Source of the DNA: CAZOGW01 sp964579415
GTDB lineage: Bacteria > Actinomycetota > Acidimicrobiia > Spongiisociales > UBA5794
Assembly: GCA_964579415.1 (NCBI GenBank)
Contig: CAZOGW010000018.1
Span: 1 to 36,958 of the forward strand
Reading direction: 5' to 3'
Length of the DNA: 36,958 nucleotides
In this document: positions 14,854-22,220 of the stretch, in pieces
How the letters are laid out: every line of letters starts with the position of its first letter
Position numbering within the stretch: position 1 is the first letter of the stretch
Notes under the pieces: generated by a model
Database searches by the model: none
What the model was told of the DNA's origin: nothing
Seen by the model: only the letters and a program-made list of their open reading frames with translations
Program-made: the position numbers and the translations under genes

Positions 14854-15713
14854 GCACTTCGGAGACGCCGCCGCAGGCCGGAGGGCGGGCGGGCGACCGC
14901 CGCCGCGCCCGACCCGGGGTGTGGTCGACGTTGGTGGCCTTCGTGCGGGCCGACTTCGTCGAGGAGATCAGCTACCCGATGACGTTCGCCTTCACCATGG
15001 TGCGTACGGTGATGCCGCTCTTCCTCTCGTTCTTCGTCGGGCAGCTCATCCGCGGCGCCGAGGAGGTGGGAAACGACTACCTCACCTTCGTGTCCATCGG
15101 CCTCGGCATCTCCGCCATGCTCAACGGCGCCCTGGCCGGCTTCGGGACCACGCTCACCGCGGCCTTCCAGCGGGGGACGCTGGAGACCTACCTGGTAGAA
15201 CCGATCCCGTGGACCTTCCTCCCCATGGCTATGAACAGCTTCCAGCTCCTGCTCGGGATATTCCAGGGCAGTGTCATCCTGGTAGCCGGAGCCCTGCTCG
15301 GCGCCAACTACGTGCTCACCGACATCCCCCAGCTGATACTGCTCATCGTGCTCGGGATCATCGCCACCAACGCCATCGGCATCCTCTCCGCCTCGGTGCT
15401 GATGCTGTCGCTCAAGTCACAGCCGATCCTGGCGGTGTACTCGCTGGCGGCCACCCTGCTGGCCGGCTCGGCGTTCTCGGTGAGCCAGCTCCCGCCGTTC
15501 CTTCAATTCCTCTCCTACCTCATACCTCACACCTACGTGATCAACGGGGCCCGCAGCATCCTCATGGAGGATCCCGGCACGTTCTACATCTCGTTCCGTA
15601 CCGCCGCCATCGTGCTGTCGCTCTTCAGCCTGGTGGTCTTCCCGATCGGCCTCCTTCTGTACCGGCGGTCACTGGAGGTCGCCCGCCGCATGGGCGTTCT
15701 CAGCGGCTACTGA
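14850..15713 (+). CDS. ABC-2 type permease
   Basis: 287 residues; the GTG overlaps the ATPase stop by four bases. After a basic cytoplasmic N-terminus, six hydrophobic segments are visible (for example VMPLFLSFFVGQLI, FLPMAMNSFQLLLGIFQGSVILV, LILLIVLGIIATNAIGILSASVLML and IVLSLFSLVVFPIGLLLY). The segment GTLETYLVEPIPW between helices 2 and 3 is typical of ABC-2 permeases. It would form the membrane part of the exporter with the ATPase encoded before it. The next gene, a glycosyltransferase, starts 22 bases later and is probably in the same message. Confidence 0.92.
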   Translation: MSTSETPPQAGGRAGDRRRARPGVWSTLVAFVRADFVEEISYPMTFAFTMVRTVMPLFLSFFVGQLIRGAEEVGNDYLTFVSIGLGISAMLNGALAGFGTTLTAAFQRGTLETYLVEPIPWTFLPMAMNSFQLLLGIFQGSVILVAGALLGANYVLTDIPQLILLIVLGIIATNAIGILSASVLMLSLKSQPILAVYSLAATLLAGSAFSVSQLPPFLQFLSYLIPHTYVINGARSILMEDPGTFYISFRTAAIVLSLFSLVVFPIGLLLYRRSLEVARRMGVLSGY

Positions 15714-15735
15714 TGGTCGTTACGGGCACACCCCG

Positions 15736-16839
15736 GTGACCGGGCACCGCCTGCCCACGGTCCTCTTCGTCTCCACCCCCGCCGCGCTGGGAGGGTCGAA
15801 CCGCTCGCTGCTCACCGTGCTCGAGGGTCTCGGCGGCGTCGTGCACCGGGTGGTGGCGACCCCGGGTTCCGGGACCTTCCTCGACGTGCTCGAGGAGCGC
15901 GGCCTCGCCGACGAAGTGATCGCACTCCCCCGCCGCCCCGGGTCGCCGCTCGACCGGCTGCTACGCCTCGGAGGCGGCTTCCGGATCGCCGCCTGGGCGG
16001 TGCGCAACCGCAAGCGCCTCGACGCCATCCACGGCAACGCCCTCACCGGCCTCAATCTGGCGACCCCGGCCGCGCTGCTCACCCGCAAGCCGGTGGTGGT
16101 GTGGGTCCACGACCCGGTGGGAACCCCCTGGGGACGGCGGCTGGGACCGCTGGTGCGGCGCCTGCTCCCGCGGCTGCGGGTGGCGGCGGTGTCGACCACC
16201 GCCGCCGGGGTCGCCGCGGCCAACGGGCTGTCCCCGGTCGGCGACGCCGTCATCGTCCCCAACCCGATCGATCCGGCCGATGTCGTCGCCACGCACCGGG
16301 TCCCTTCACCGGGGCCGGTACGCATCGGGGTGCTCGGCGGGACCACCCACCGCAAGGGCTTCGACCTGCTCCCCGAGGTCATGGCGGGCACCACCGATCT
16401 CGACGTGCTGTGGCGCCTCCACGTGTACCTGGTTCCCGACGCCGCCAATGCCGGCACCTGGGCGCAGGTGAGTGCATTCCCCCCCTCGCTGGTCGACGCC
16501 TGCGGCAAGGAGCCCGACGTGCGCCGCGCCTACGCCAACCTCGACGTGGTGTTCGTGCCCTCGCGGACGGAGTCGTTCTGCCGGGTGGTGGCCGAGGCCA
16601 TGCTCAACGGCATCCCGGTGGCAGCCAGCGCCATCGAGCCCATTATCGCCCTCGTCGGCGACGACGAGGCCGGCCTCACCTTCCCCGCGGGCGACACCGC
16701 AGCCGCAACCGCGGCCCTACGCCAACTCGTCGAGGACCCGGCGCTGCGGAACCGGCTGGGCAGCCGGGGAAGGGAGCGGGCCAAGGCATTCGCCCCGGAA
16801 GCGATCGTCGACAGACTCAGGGACCTGTACGGACTCTAG
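15736..16839 (+). CDS. GT4-family glycosyltransferase
   Basis: 367 residues from a GTG at 15736. It has the two-domain GT-B layout: an N-terminal start FVSTPAALGGSNRSLLTVLEG, a middle VIVPNPIDPAD, a GVLGGTTHRKGFDLLPEV strand that begins the nucleotide-sugar domain, and the E-x7-E-like region SRTESFCRVVAEAMLNGIPV. GT4 enzymes transfer a sugar from an activated donor with retention of configuration. Cotranscription with an ABC exporter suggests the glycosylated product is exported. Donor and acceptor cannot be read from the sequence. Confidence 0.9.
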   Translation: MTGHRLPTVLFVSTPAALGGSNRSLLTVLEGLGGVVHRVVATPGSGTFLDVLEERGLADEVIALPRRPGSPLDRLLRLGGGFRIAAWAVRNRKRLDAIHGNALTGLNLATPAALLTRKPVVVWVHDPVGTPWGRRLGPLVRRLLPRLRVAAVSTTAAGVAAANGLSPVGDAVIVPNPIDPADVVATHRVPSPGPVRIGVLGGTTHRKGFDLLPEVMAGTTDLDVLWRLHVYLVPDAANAGTWAQVSAFPPSLVDACGKEPDVRRAYANLDVVFVPSRTESFCRVVAEAMLNGIPVAASAIEPIIALVGDDEAGLTFPAGDTAAATAALRQLVEDPALRNRLGSRGRERAKAFAPEAIVDRLRDLYGL

Positions 16840-16841
16840 GC

Positions 16842-16886
16842 CAGTATTCAGTATTCAGTACTACCAAGTACCAAGTACCGAGTACC
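16842..16886. repeat. Two adjoining heptamer arrays between convergent genes
   Basis: CAGTATT, CAGTATT, CAGTACT (16842-16862) are followed at once by ACCAAGT, ACCAAGT, ACCGAGT, ACC (16863-16886). Both arrays sit in the 46 bases between two convergent genes. The last base overlaps the stop codon (CTA on this strand) of the lipoyl-fold gene at 16886. Confidence 0.88.
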
Positions 16887-17320
16887 TATTCATCCTCCTC
16901 GTCCTGCTCGGCGACGTTGGCCGTGACGCGAGCTGCCGGAGCGGTGGCCACCGCCGGGGAGTCCATGTCGTCCTGGCCGCGGGTGAGCAGTCCCACCACC
17001 CCGCCGATCTCGACGCGCTCGCCCTCGGGAACCAGGATGCGCCCCAGGATGAGGCCATCCTCCGCCGAGGTGATGCGGACGTGGGCGACCCCGCGGCCCA
17101 CCCGGTCGGAGTAGCCGTCCTTCACCTTGCGCTTCTGGCGGCGGGAGGTCGAACTGAGGAGGGCGGCACGTTTGGAGCGTTGCAGCGCCACGAACTCGTC
17201 GATGGCGACGTCGCAGATGTCATCTCCGAAAGCGACGGTGTCGCCCTCGGACTTGTGCCAGGCGCTGACGAACCCGCTCCTGAAGGCGGTGTCACCGGGC
17301 ACCTCGATGCGGAGGATCAT
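16886..17320 (-). CDS. Lipoyl-fold protein lacking the lipoyl lysine (LF1)
   Basis: 144 residues; the ATG overlaps the sulfotransferase stop (ATGA). The start (MILRIEVPGDTAFRSG...WHKSEGDTVAFGD) matches the first half of a lipoyl/biotinyl domain of E2 type. The second half (ITSAEDGLILGRILVPEGERVEIGGVVGLL) completes the barrel. Between them lies a basic insert of about 30 residues (SKRAALLSSTSRRQKRKVK). Where E2 domains have D-K-A, this protein has D-E-F (41-43), so it cannot carry lipoate there. The C-terminus (RVTANVAEQDEEDE) is acidic and shares TAN with the two relatives at 19337 and 21618. It is the last gene of the operon from 20469 and the most diverged of the three. Function unknown; a binding adaptor rather than a cofactor carrier is likely. 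Confidence 0.82.
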   Translation of the reverse strand: MILRIEVPGDTAFRSGFVSAWHKSEGDTVAFGDDICDVAIDEFVALQRSKRAALLSSTSRRQKRKVKDGYSDRVGRGVAHVRITSAEDGLILGRILVPEGERVEIGGVVGLLTRGQDDMDSPAVATAPAARVTANVAEQDEEDE

Positions 17321-18315
17321 GTTCCGTTCCCAACCTTTCCCGCGCCGGTGGGGCGCCGGGAGGCCGCCGCCCGCGCCATGAGCCGTTTGCCCTGCCACCG
17401 GGCCCGGGCCACACCCACCTTGAGCGCCATGCCGGACCGCCGGGTGCCGCTGAGCGGGTAGCCCAGATCGGCGAGTAACTCCCCGGCGATGGCCTCGAAG
17501 AGGGCCATGTCGTCTTCCGTCATCTGCGATCGCCAGTCCCGCATCCCCCTGGTCACCGGCCTGGTCAGCCCGGTGAACGCCTCCGGATCCTTGGTGGATG
17601 CCACGAATGCCTCGCCCTTCTCGTGGTAGCGGAGCATCGCCGGGTCGAAGTCCAGCCCGAGGTAGCCGCACAGGGAGCGGATGACCGCTTCGGGATCGTC
17701 GACCAGGTCCTCGTAGCGGACCTCCCGGTACCGTTCCGGGCCCAGGGCGCTCCCTGCCCGGCGGCCCCGGAGCACCCGGCTCTCCCAGTAGAGGGCGGCC
17801 TCGGCCATGGTGGCCGGCCCCCACTCGCTCCGGTCCAGGTAGGACGTCGCCACATCGCGCCCGTCGCGGACGATGTGCACGAAGCGGGCCTCGGGCAACA
17901 GGTCGGCAATCTCGGCGATCTGGGTCACATAGCCCGGCGTCTTGTCCCCGTAGAGGTCCTTACCGTGAGCCATGGCGTAGAGATCGAAGATGGTGCGGAT
18001 GCCGCCCGCCAGTGATGTGGGACCAGCCTCCACCAGTCCCCGTCGCACCGTGGTCTCGTCGATACCCTGCCGGCGGAAGTTGGAGTTGGCCATCAGGTCG
18101 GTGACCAGGGCTTCCGTGTCGAGGGTGCCACCCGTCTCGTAGCGGCTGCGCCGTCCCGCCAGGCGGCCCACGAACTGTGCCTCGTGGCACATGGCGAGCC
18201 TGGGGTGGGCGTCGAACATGTTGCGCAGCAGCGTGGTCCCGGAACGGCCCGATCCCACGAAGACGGGGAGGACGGGGCGGGGATCGGGCGAGGGCCGGCC
18301 GGCGGTGCCATCCAT
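17317..18315 (-). CDS. Sulfotransferase (PAPS-dependent)
   Basis: 332 residues from the ATG at 18315; no strong ribosome site is seen, and the previous gene stops 14 bases upstream. The 5'-phosphosulfate loop is GSGRSGTTLLRNMFD near residue 21, with the 3'-phosphate motif IVRDGRDVATSYL in the middle, followed by RYEDLVDDPEAVI. These define the sulfotransferase family that moves sulfate from PAPS to hydroxyl or amino groups of sugars, lipids or small molecules. There is no signal peptide, so it works in the cytoplasm on a precursor. It is enclosed by lipoyl-fold and SGNH-like genes and overlaps LF1. Acceptor unknown. Confidence 0.92.
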   Translation of the reverse strand: MDGTAGRPSPDPRPVLPVFVGSGRSGTTLLRNMFDAHPRLAMCHEAQFVGRLAGRRSRYETGGTLDTEALVTDLMANSNFRRQGIDETTVRRGLVEAGPTSLAGGIRTIFDLYAMAHGKDLYGDKTPGYVTQIAEIADLLPEARFVHIVRDGRDVATSYLDRSEWGPATMAEAALYWESRVLRGRRAGSALGPERYREVRYEDLVDDPEAVIRSLCGYLGLDFDPAMLRYHEKGEAFVASTKDPEAFTGLTRPVTRGMRDWRSQMTEDDMALFEAIAGELLADLGYPLSGTRRSGMALKVGVARARWQGKRLMARAAASRRPTGAGKVGNGT

Positions 18316-18329
18316 GGGAGGGACCAGGC

Positions 18330-19337
18330 TCAGACCATTCCCCGCTCGGCGAGGATGCGATGCACCTCGGCGCCGATCGGCACCATCCGGTCCACGGGGA
18401 AGTGGGCGAAGTCGACCTGCTCCTCCACACCCGTCTCCTTGAGGATGCGGTCGATGTCGACCACGGGAAAGTCGAGGTCCCGGGACATCTCGGCGAGGGC
18501 GACGAGAAACTCCCGGCGCCGCACGCTGTGCGCCGTCTTCACCAGCTGGTAGTTGTGCGTCGCGTTGGCCGGATCCACCACCAGCGAGTTGTAGTACATC
18601 ACGTTGGCGCCGGTGCGCTCCCGGATCTCCTGCACCAGGCGGGTGTTGTTGGCCTTGAACTCATCGACCGAGAGGCGGCCGACGCGGCGGAAGTGCTTGC
18701 GGAACCAGGTCACCTTGGAGCGCTCGTCGAGCACCCGGTCCAGGTCCTGGTTGAGCCACCAGCCACCGGGATCGGCGAGGAAGCCCTCCTCGCGGTGGCG
18801 GTACATCTGCCGGGTCTCGTCAGAGGCGATGGAGAGGATGATCACATCCTTGGGGAACTCGCCGATCTCGGGCATCTCCCGCAGCCGGAAGGTGGGCGAG
18901 AAGAGGGTGGGCTCGAAGTAGTCCTCTCCCATGTCCAGCATCTGCATCGTCTCGTCGAGCGCCGCCGACGTCTGGATATCGAGGGTTTGCAGGATCTGGT
19001 CGGAGCGGTTGCCGCCCGTGCCGCCGATGTGGCGGGAGATGGCGATGGTGCCCTTGATGCCCTCCCGCAGCAGCGGCGCCGCCGTGTACACCGAGGGAAG
19101 GTCGCAGCCGCCCTTGAGGAGGATGCCGCGGCGCGGCTCGGGGAAGTCGTCGGACTCGCTGACGACCACTGCCCGCTTCCCGCTGTACTGCACCCAACCG
19201 GGGCCGGACTCGCGGCGAAGCTCCCTCTCCACGGAGTCGAGGTAGCGGTGCTTGACCCAGTTCTCGATCTTGGTGTTCTCACCGAACACGCTGCGCCACG
19301 TGGTGAGAGCCACGGTGACCGGTTTCGCCAGCGGCAT
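18330..19337 (-). CDS. SGNH-like protein with cysteine in block I (SGNH-A)
   Basis: 335 residues; its ATG shares one base with the stop of the lipoyl-fold gene LF2 (TGATG). The strand GILLKGGCDLPSV (71-83) looks like SGNH block I with Cys78 in place of serine. ISRHIGGTGGNRSDQ could be block II or III, VIILSIASD is a further core strand, and VDFAHFP near 308-314 supplies a D-x-x-H pair. PVVDIDRILKETG before it is typical of the last SGNH helix-strand unit. About three quarters of residues match SGNH-B (20605). It has no signal peptide or membrane helix. The fold assignment is an inference from motif order; I do not recognise the family by name. Acyl transfer or hydrolysis on a sugar precursor is plausible. 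Confidence 0.78.
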   Translation of the reverse strand: MPLAKPVTVALTTWRSVFGENTKIENWVKHRYLDSVERELRRESGPGWVQYSGKRAVVVSESDDFPEPRRGILLKGGCDLPSVYTAAPLLREGIKGTIAISRHIGGTGGNRSDQILQTLDIQTSAALDETMQMLDMGEDYFEPTLFSPTFRLREMPEIGEFPKDVIILSIASDETRQMYRHREEGFLADPGGWWLNQDLDRVLDERSKVTWFRKHFRRVGRLSVDEFKANNTRLVQEIRERTGANVMYYNSLVVDPANATHNYQLVKTAHSVRRREFLVALAEMSRDLDFPVVDIDRILKETGVEEQVDFAHFPVDRMVPIGAEVHRILAERGMV

Positions 19338-19774
19338 CAGTCCCCCTCCTCGGTGTCGTCGACGTTGACCACGTTCGCCGTGCAGCGCAGCTCCGGCGAT
19401 GACGCCCAGCCGTCGCCGGATGTGAGCTGCTCGCCGGCAGGGGTGGACACCACCGCCAGGGTGTCGCCGATGGAAAGACGGGCACCCTCGCCCACCAGGA
19501 CCTCACGGATGGTCCCGGCCTCGGCGGAGGTGACCGCCACCTCGAGGAGCACCTTGCCCTCACGCAGCTCGACCTCGCTGCGCAGCTTGTGGCGGCGGCG
19601 ACCGCTGAGCAGCGTCGCCCGGTGGGTACGCCGCATCGCGGCGAACTCGTCGAGGGCCACCTCGCACAGGACGTCGCCAAAGGCGAAGGAATCGCCCTCC
19701 CCCTTGAGCCAGCGGGACATCCGGCCGCCGAGCAATGAGGCGTCCAGAGCCGGCATGGCGAGGCGCAGAATCAT
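19337..19774 (-). CDS. Lipoyl-fold protein lacking the lipoyl lysine (LF2)
   Basis: 145 residues; the ATG overlaps the SGNH-C stop (ATGA). MILRLAMPALDASLLGGRMS and LKGEGDSFAFGDVLCEVAL are nearly standard for an E2 lipoyl domain, and VTSAEAGTIREVLVGEGARL completes it. The modified lysine is replaced: D42-E43-F44 instead of D-K-A. A basic insert (about 45-77) separates the halves. The tail ends in WASSPELRCTANV and an acidic stretch; LF3 has WASAPPLRTATN at the same place. The stop overlaps SGNH-A by one base, so translation is tightly coupled and a complex with SGNH-A is likely. Function unknown. Confidence 0.82.
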   Translation of the reverse strand: MILRLAMPALDASLLGGRMSRWLKGEGDSFAFGDVLCEVALDEFAAMRRTHRATLLSGRRRHKLRSEVELREGKVLLEVAVTSAEAGTIREVLVGEGARLSIGDTLAVVSTPAGEQLTSGDGWASSPELRCTANVVNVDDTEEGD

Positions 19775-20469
19775 CGTGAGCCCGAAGCCCTCGCTCCGAC
19801 CTGGGCGAGGATGGGGCGCTCGTCGAAGAACCCGTAGTCCTCGAGGATGCGCACCGTCTCGACGGCGATACGCTCGCAGGCATTCTCGCTGTAGCGGGTG
19901 GCGGCGAGAACGTTGCCGGCTCCGCCCAGCTCGGCGATGAGCCGGTCGACGTCGATGATGGAGACGCCCTCCTCGTGGGAGACGGCGATGAGCATGAGGT
20001 CGAGGCGGTGGATCCGCAACGCCACCGGATCGACGGCGCGTCCGTGGTAGTTGTAGACGTGGTCGTCGGGATCGACGGTGGAGGCGTTGGCCACCAGGAC
20101 GTGGGCACCGCCCTGCTCCTTGATGATGCCGACGGCGGCCACCAGGTCCGCCTTGACCGACTCGACGGCGGCGATGGGATCTTCTCCCCGCTCGGGTAGG
20201 CCGGCGACGTCGTCGGCGATGGAGAGGATGACGATGCCGAAGTCGCCGGAAAGGATCGGCGAGGTGCCGTCCTCGAGCGTCCGGCGCAGCTCGGCGACGC
20301 CACCTCCCTGTTCCACCGTCACGTCGACGGTGACGTGCGGGTAGCCGTCGGCGATGCGCTCGGCGACGCCCTTGTCCAGCTTCCTCCCACCCGCCTGCCT
20401 GGAGACCAGAGCGTCCAGGCTGTCGGCACCGCCGTAGGCGAAGAGACGGAGGTTGATGGCGTCGGTCAT
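19771..20469 (-). CDS. SGNH-like protein (SGNH-C)
   Basis: 232 residues from the ATG at 20469 (MTDAINLRLF), preceded by a weak GGGAG site. It resembles SGNH-A and SGNH-B in their second half: VILSIADD, AHVLVANASTVDP, VYNY and VSIIDVDRLIAELG line up in order. The beginning LRLFAYGGADSLDAL may be block I, with Ser17 as nucleophile candidate. The D-x-x-H at the end of the relatives is not kept; here the sequence reads ATRYSENACER, so catalysis is doubtful or uses other residues. It is the first gene of the operon running to 16886, behind the promoter region at 20535-20584. Its first five codons reappear in a mini-ORF at 22105. Function unknown. Confidence 0.75.
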   Translation of the reverse strand: MTDAINLRLFAYGGADSLDALVSRQAGGRKLDKGVAERIADGYPHVTVDVTVEQGGGVAELRRTLEDGTSPILSGDFGIVILSIADDVAGLPERGEDPIAAVESVKADLVAAVGIIKEQGGAHVLVANASTVDPDDHVYNYHGRAVDPVALRIHRLDLMLIAVSHEEGVSIIDVDRLIAELGGAGNVLAATRYSENACERIAVETVRILEDYGFFDERPILAQVGARASGSR

Positions 20470-20534
20470 CGCGGTGTGGCGCTCCCTGTAGAGGACGAAA
20501 CATCCACCGGCGTAACACATCGCCGGGATCATTC

Positions 20535-20584
20535 GAGGCTAGCAGTCCCCCGAAAGCCCCCTGTGGGTCGCCAGACCCATTTGG
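20535..20584 (-). promoter_or_regulatory. Promoter region with inverted-repeat operator candidate (operon 20469-16886)
   Basis: On the minus strand an extended -10-like TGCTAGCCTC (20544-20535) lies 18 bases after a 22-bp block (20584-20563) that contains the inverted repeat TGGGTC-TGGC-GACCCA (20579-20564). Both blocks recur with similar spacing at 22165-22214 before the sister operon. No good -35 box is present, so an activator at the inverted repeat is possible. Confidence 0.5.
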
Positions 20585-20604
20585 GGACCACACAAAGGAG
20601 ACCT

Positions 20605-21618
20605 TCAGCTGTTGAGAAGCCCACTCTCGGTGATGATCCGGTGCAGCTCGATGCCGATGGGGGCCATGCGCTCCACGGGGAAGTGGGCGAAGTCCACCTG
20701 CTCGGAAACCCCGGACTCCTTCAGGATCCGGTCGATGTCCACGATGGAGAACCCGAGCTGCCGGGACATCTCGGCGAGGGCGATGACGAATTGGCGCCGC
20801 CGCACGCTGTGCGCCGTCTTGATGAGCTGGTAGTTGTGGACGGGGCTGGCCGGGTCCAGCACCAGCGAGTTGTAGATGACAACCTCGGCCCCCATCCGGT
20901 CGCGGATCTCGGTCACCAGCCGGGTGGTATTGGCCCGGAAGTCATCGAGGCTCATGCGGCCGACGCGGACGAACTTCTCCCGGAACCAGTCCACGGTGTC
21001 GAGGTCGCCGAGGACCCGGTCCAGGTCCTGGTTGAGCCACCACCCGCCCGGGTCGGCGAGGAAACCACCCTCGCGGTGCCGGTACATCTGGCGGGTCATG
21101 TCGGAGGCGATGGAGAGGATCACCAGGCTCTTGGGGAACGTCCCCGCGTCGGGGAAGTCCCGCACCGTCATGGTCCGATCGAAGAAGGTGGGCTCGAAGT
21201 AGTCCTCACCCATCTCGAGGATCCGCATGGTCTCCTCCAGCTCGGGAGAGGGCTTGATATCGAGGGTCTGCAGGATCTGGTCGGAACGGTTGCCACCGGT
21301 GCCGCCGCTGTGGCGGGAGATGGCGATGGTGCCCTTGAGGCCCTCGCGGAACAGCGGCGCCATGGTGAACACCGATGGCAGGTCGCAGCCCCCCTTGAGC
21401 AGGATGCCGCGACGCGGCTCGGGGAAGTCGTCGGACTCGCTGATGATGAGCGAGCGCTTCCCGCTGTACTGGACCCAGCCGGGGCCTGCCTCCCGCTTCG
21501 ACTGGGTGTCTACCGATGACAGGTAGCGGTCCTTGACCCAATGTTCGATCTTGGTGTCCTCGCCGAAGACGCTGCGCCAGGTCTTCAGGGCCGCCGAGAC
21601 AGGCTTGGTGATTGCCAT
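20605..21618 (-). CDS. SGNH-like protein with cysteine in block I (SGNH-B)
   Basis: 337 residues; its ATG shares one base with the stop of LF3 (TGATG), the same junction as LF2/SGNH-A. Block I candidate GILLKGGCDLPSV has Cys78. SRHSGGTGGNRSDQ (101-114), LVILSIASD (165-173) and VDFAHFP (308-314, with D309 and H312) follow, as in SGNH-A. The block GFLADPGGWWLNQDLDRVL (185-203) is identical in both, so it is probably part of the active site or an interface. The N-terminal 60 residues (TWRSVFGEDTKIEHWVKDRY, then YSGKR) have no match known to me. It ends the operon that starts near 22105. A cytoplasmic enzyme on a sugar or lipid precursor is a reasonable guess. Confidence 0.78.
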   Translation of the reverse strand: MAITKPVSAALKTWRSVFGEDTKIEHWVKDRYLSSVDTQSKREAGPGWVQYSGKRSLIISESDDFPEPRRGILLKGGCDLPSVFTMAPLFREGLKGTIAISRHSGGTGGNRSDQILQTLDIKPSPELEETMRILEMGEDYFEPTFFDRTMTVRDFPDAGTFPKSLVILSIASDMTRQMYRHREGGFLADPGGWWLNQDLDRVLGDLDTVDWFREKFVRVGRMSLDDFRANTTRLVTEIRDRMGAEVVIYNSLVLDPASPVHNYQLIKTAHSVRRRQFVIALAEMSRQLGFSIVDIDRILKESGVSEQVDFAHFPVERMAPIGIELHRIITESGLLNS

Positions 21619-22073
21619 CAGTCAAACCCCGGATGCAGGTCATCGGCGTCGGTGGCACCGATCGTGTTGGTGGCGGTACGCAGCGGCGGAGCCGACGCCC
21701 AGTCGCCACTTGAGCCGATATCGCCATGGTCCGAGGTCGAGACGACGGCGAGCAGCGCACCCACCTGCACCACCTCGCCTTCTGCGGCGACGAGCTTGCG
21801 TACCCGGCCGCTGTCGGCAGTGGAGACGGCCACGTCAAGGCGGACCTTGCCCTCCCTGACCTCGACCCGGCTGCGTCCACTCCTCCCCCACCGGCCGCGG
21901 CCGGAAAGGGCGGTGGCGCTCTTGTTGCCGCGCAGGGCGGCGAACTCCTCGAGCGAGATCTCGCAGAGGATGTCGCCGAAGGAGAACTCCTCGCCCTCCA
22001 TCTTGCGCCACCGGACCAGGCGGCCGCTGAGCAGCGAAGCGTCGATCATCGGCATCTCCAGCCGCATGATCAT
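21618..22073 (-). CDS. Lipoyl-fold protein lacking the lipoyl lysine (LF3)
   Basis: 151 residues from the ATG at 22073, which overlaps the stop of a ten-codon mini-ORF (TGATG); MRL at 22067 is an alternative start. EMPMIDASLLSGRLVRWRKM and GEEFSFGDILCEISL form the first half of a lipoyl domain, and TADSGRVRKLVAAEGEVVQV part of the second half. The lysine site is E42-E43-F44. The insert carries basic and glycine residues (SGRGRWGRSGRSR). The tail has SGDWASAPPLRTATN, matching LF2. It is the first full gene of the 22073-20605 operon and is coupled to SGNH-B. Loss of the lysine in all three copies, with the fold kept, argues for a structural or docking role. Confidence 0.82.
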   Translation of the reverse strand: MIMRLEMPMIDASLLSGRLVRWRKMEGEEFSFGDILCEISLEEFAALRGNKSATALSGRGRWGRSGRSRVEVREGKVRLDVAVSTADSGRVRKLVAAEGEVVQVGALLAVVSTSDHGDIGSSGDWASAPPLRTATNTIGATDADDLHPGFD

Positions 22074-22105
22074 CACGGCCCCCATACGTAGATGGCGTCG
22101 GTCAT
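22073..22105 (-). CDS. Ten-codon mini-ORF (MTDAIYVWGP) before LF3
   Basis: An ATG at 22105 opens MTDAIYVWGP and stops in TGATG on the LF3 start. The preceding bases (gcacagcg) and first five codons match the start of SGNH-C (MTDAI) at 20469. It is either a leader peptide that couples translation into LF3 or the remnant of a deleted SGNH-C copy. The one-base overlap is kept, which favours a working role. Confidence 0.45.
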   Translation of the reverse strand: MTDAIYVWGP

Positions 22106-22164
22106 CGCTGTGCGATCTCCTGTCGGGACAAGATGCCCACCGGCGCAGCACCGGGGGCCCGGCC

Positions 22165-22214
22165 GAGGCTAGCACCGGCCGAAGACGCCTCGGTGGGTCG
22201 CCGGACCTATTTGG
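22165..22214 (-). promoter_or_regulatory. Promoter region with operator candidate (operon 22105-20605)
   Basis: A second copy of the 20535-20584 arrangement: TGCTAGCCTC (22174-22165) preceded, 18 bases upstream, by the 22-bp block at 22214-22193, which has two differences from the other copy. The inverted repeat here is TAGGTC-CGGC-GACCCA, with one mismatch. The bases between promoter and gene are also alignable, so the whole region was duplicated. Confidence 0.5.
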
Positions 22215-22220
22215 AGAAGC

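Noticed and set aside
19337..19774. Genuine E2 lipoyl or biotin carrier protein
   Set aside because: The modified lysine is replaced by glutamate in all three copies, and no dehydrogenase or carboxylase subunits are near.
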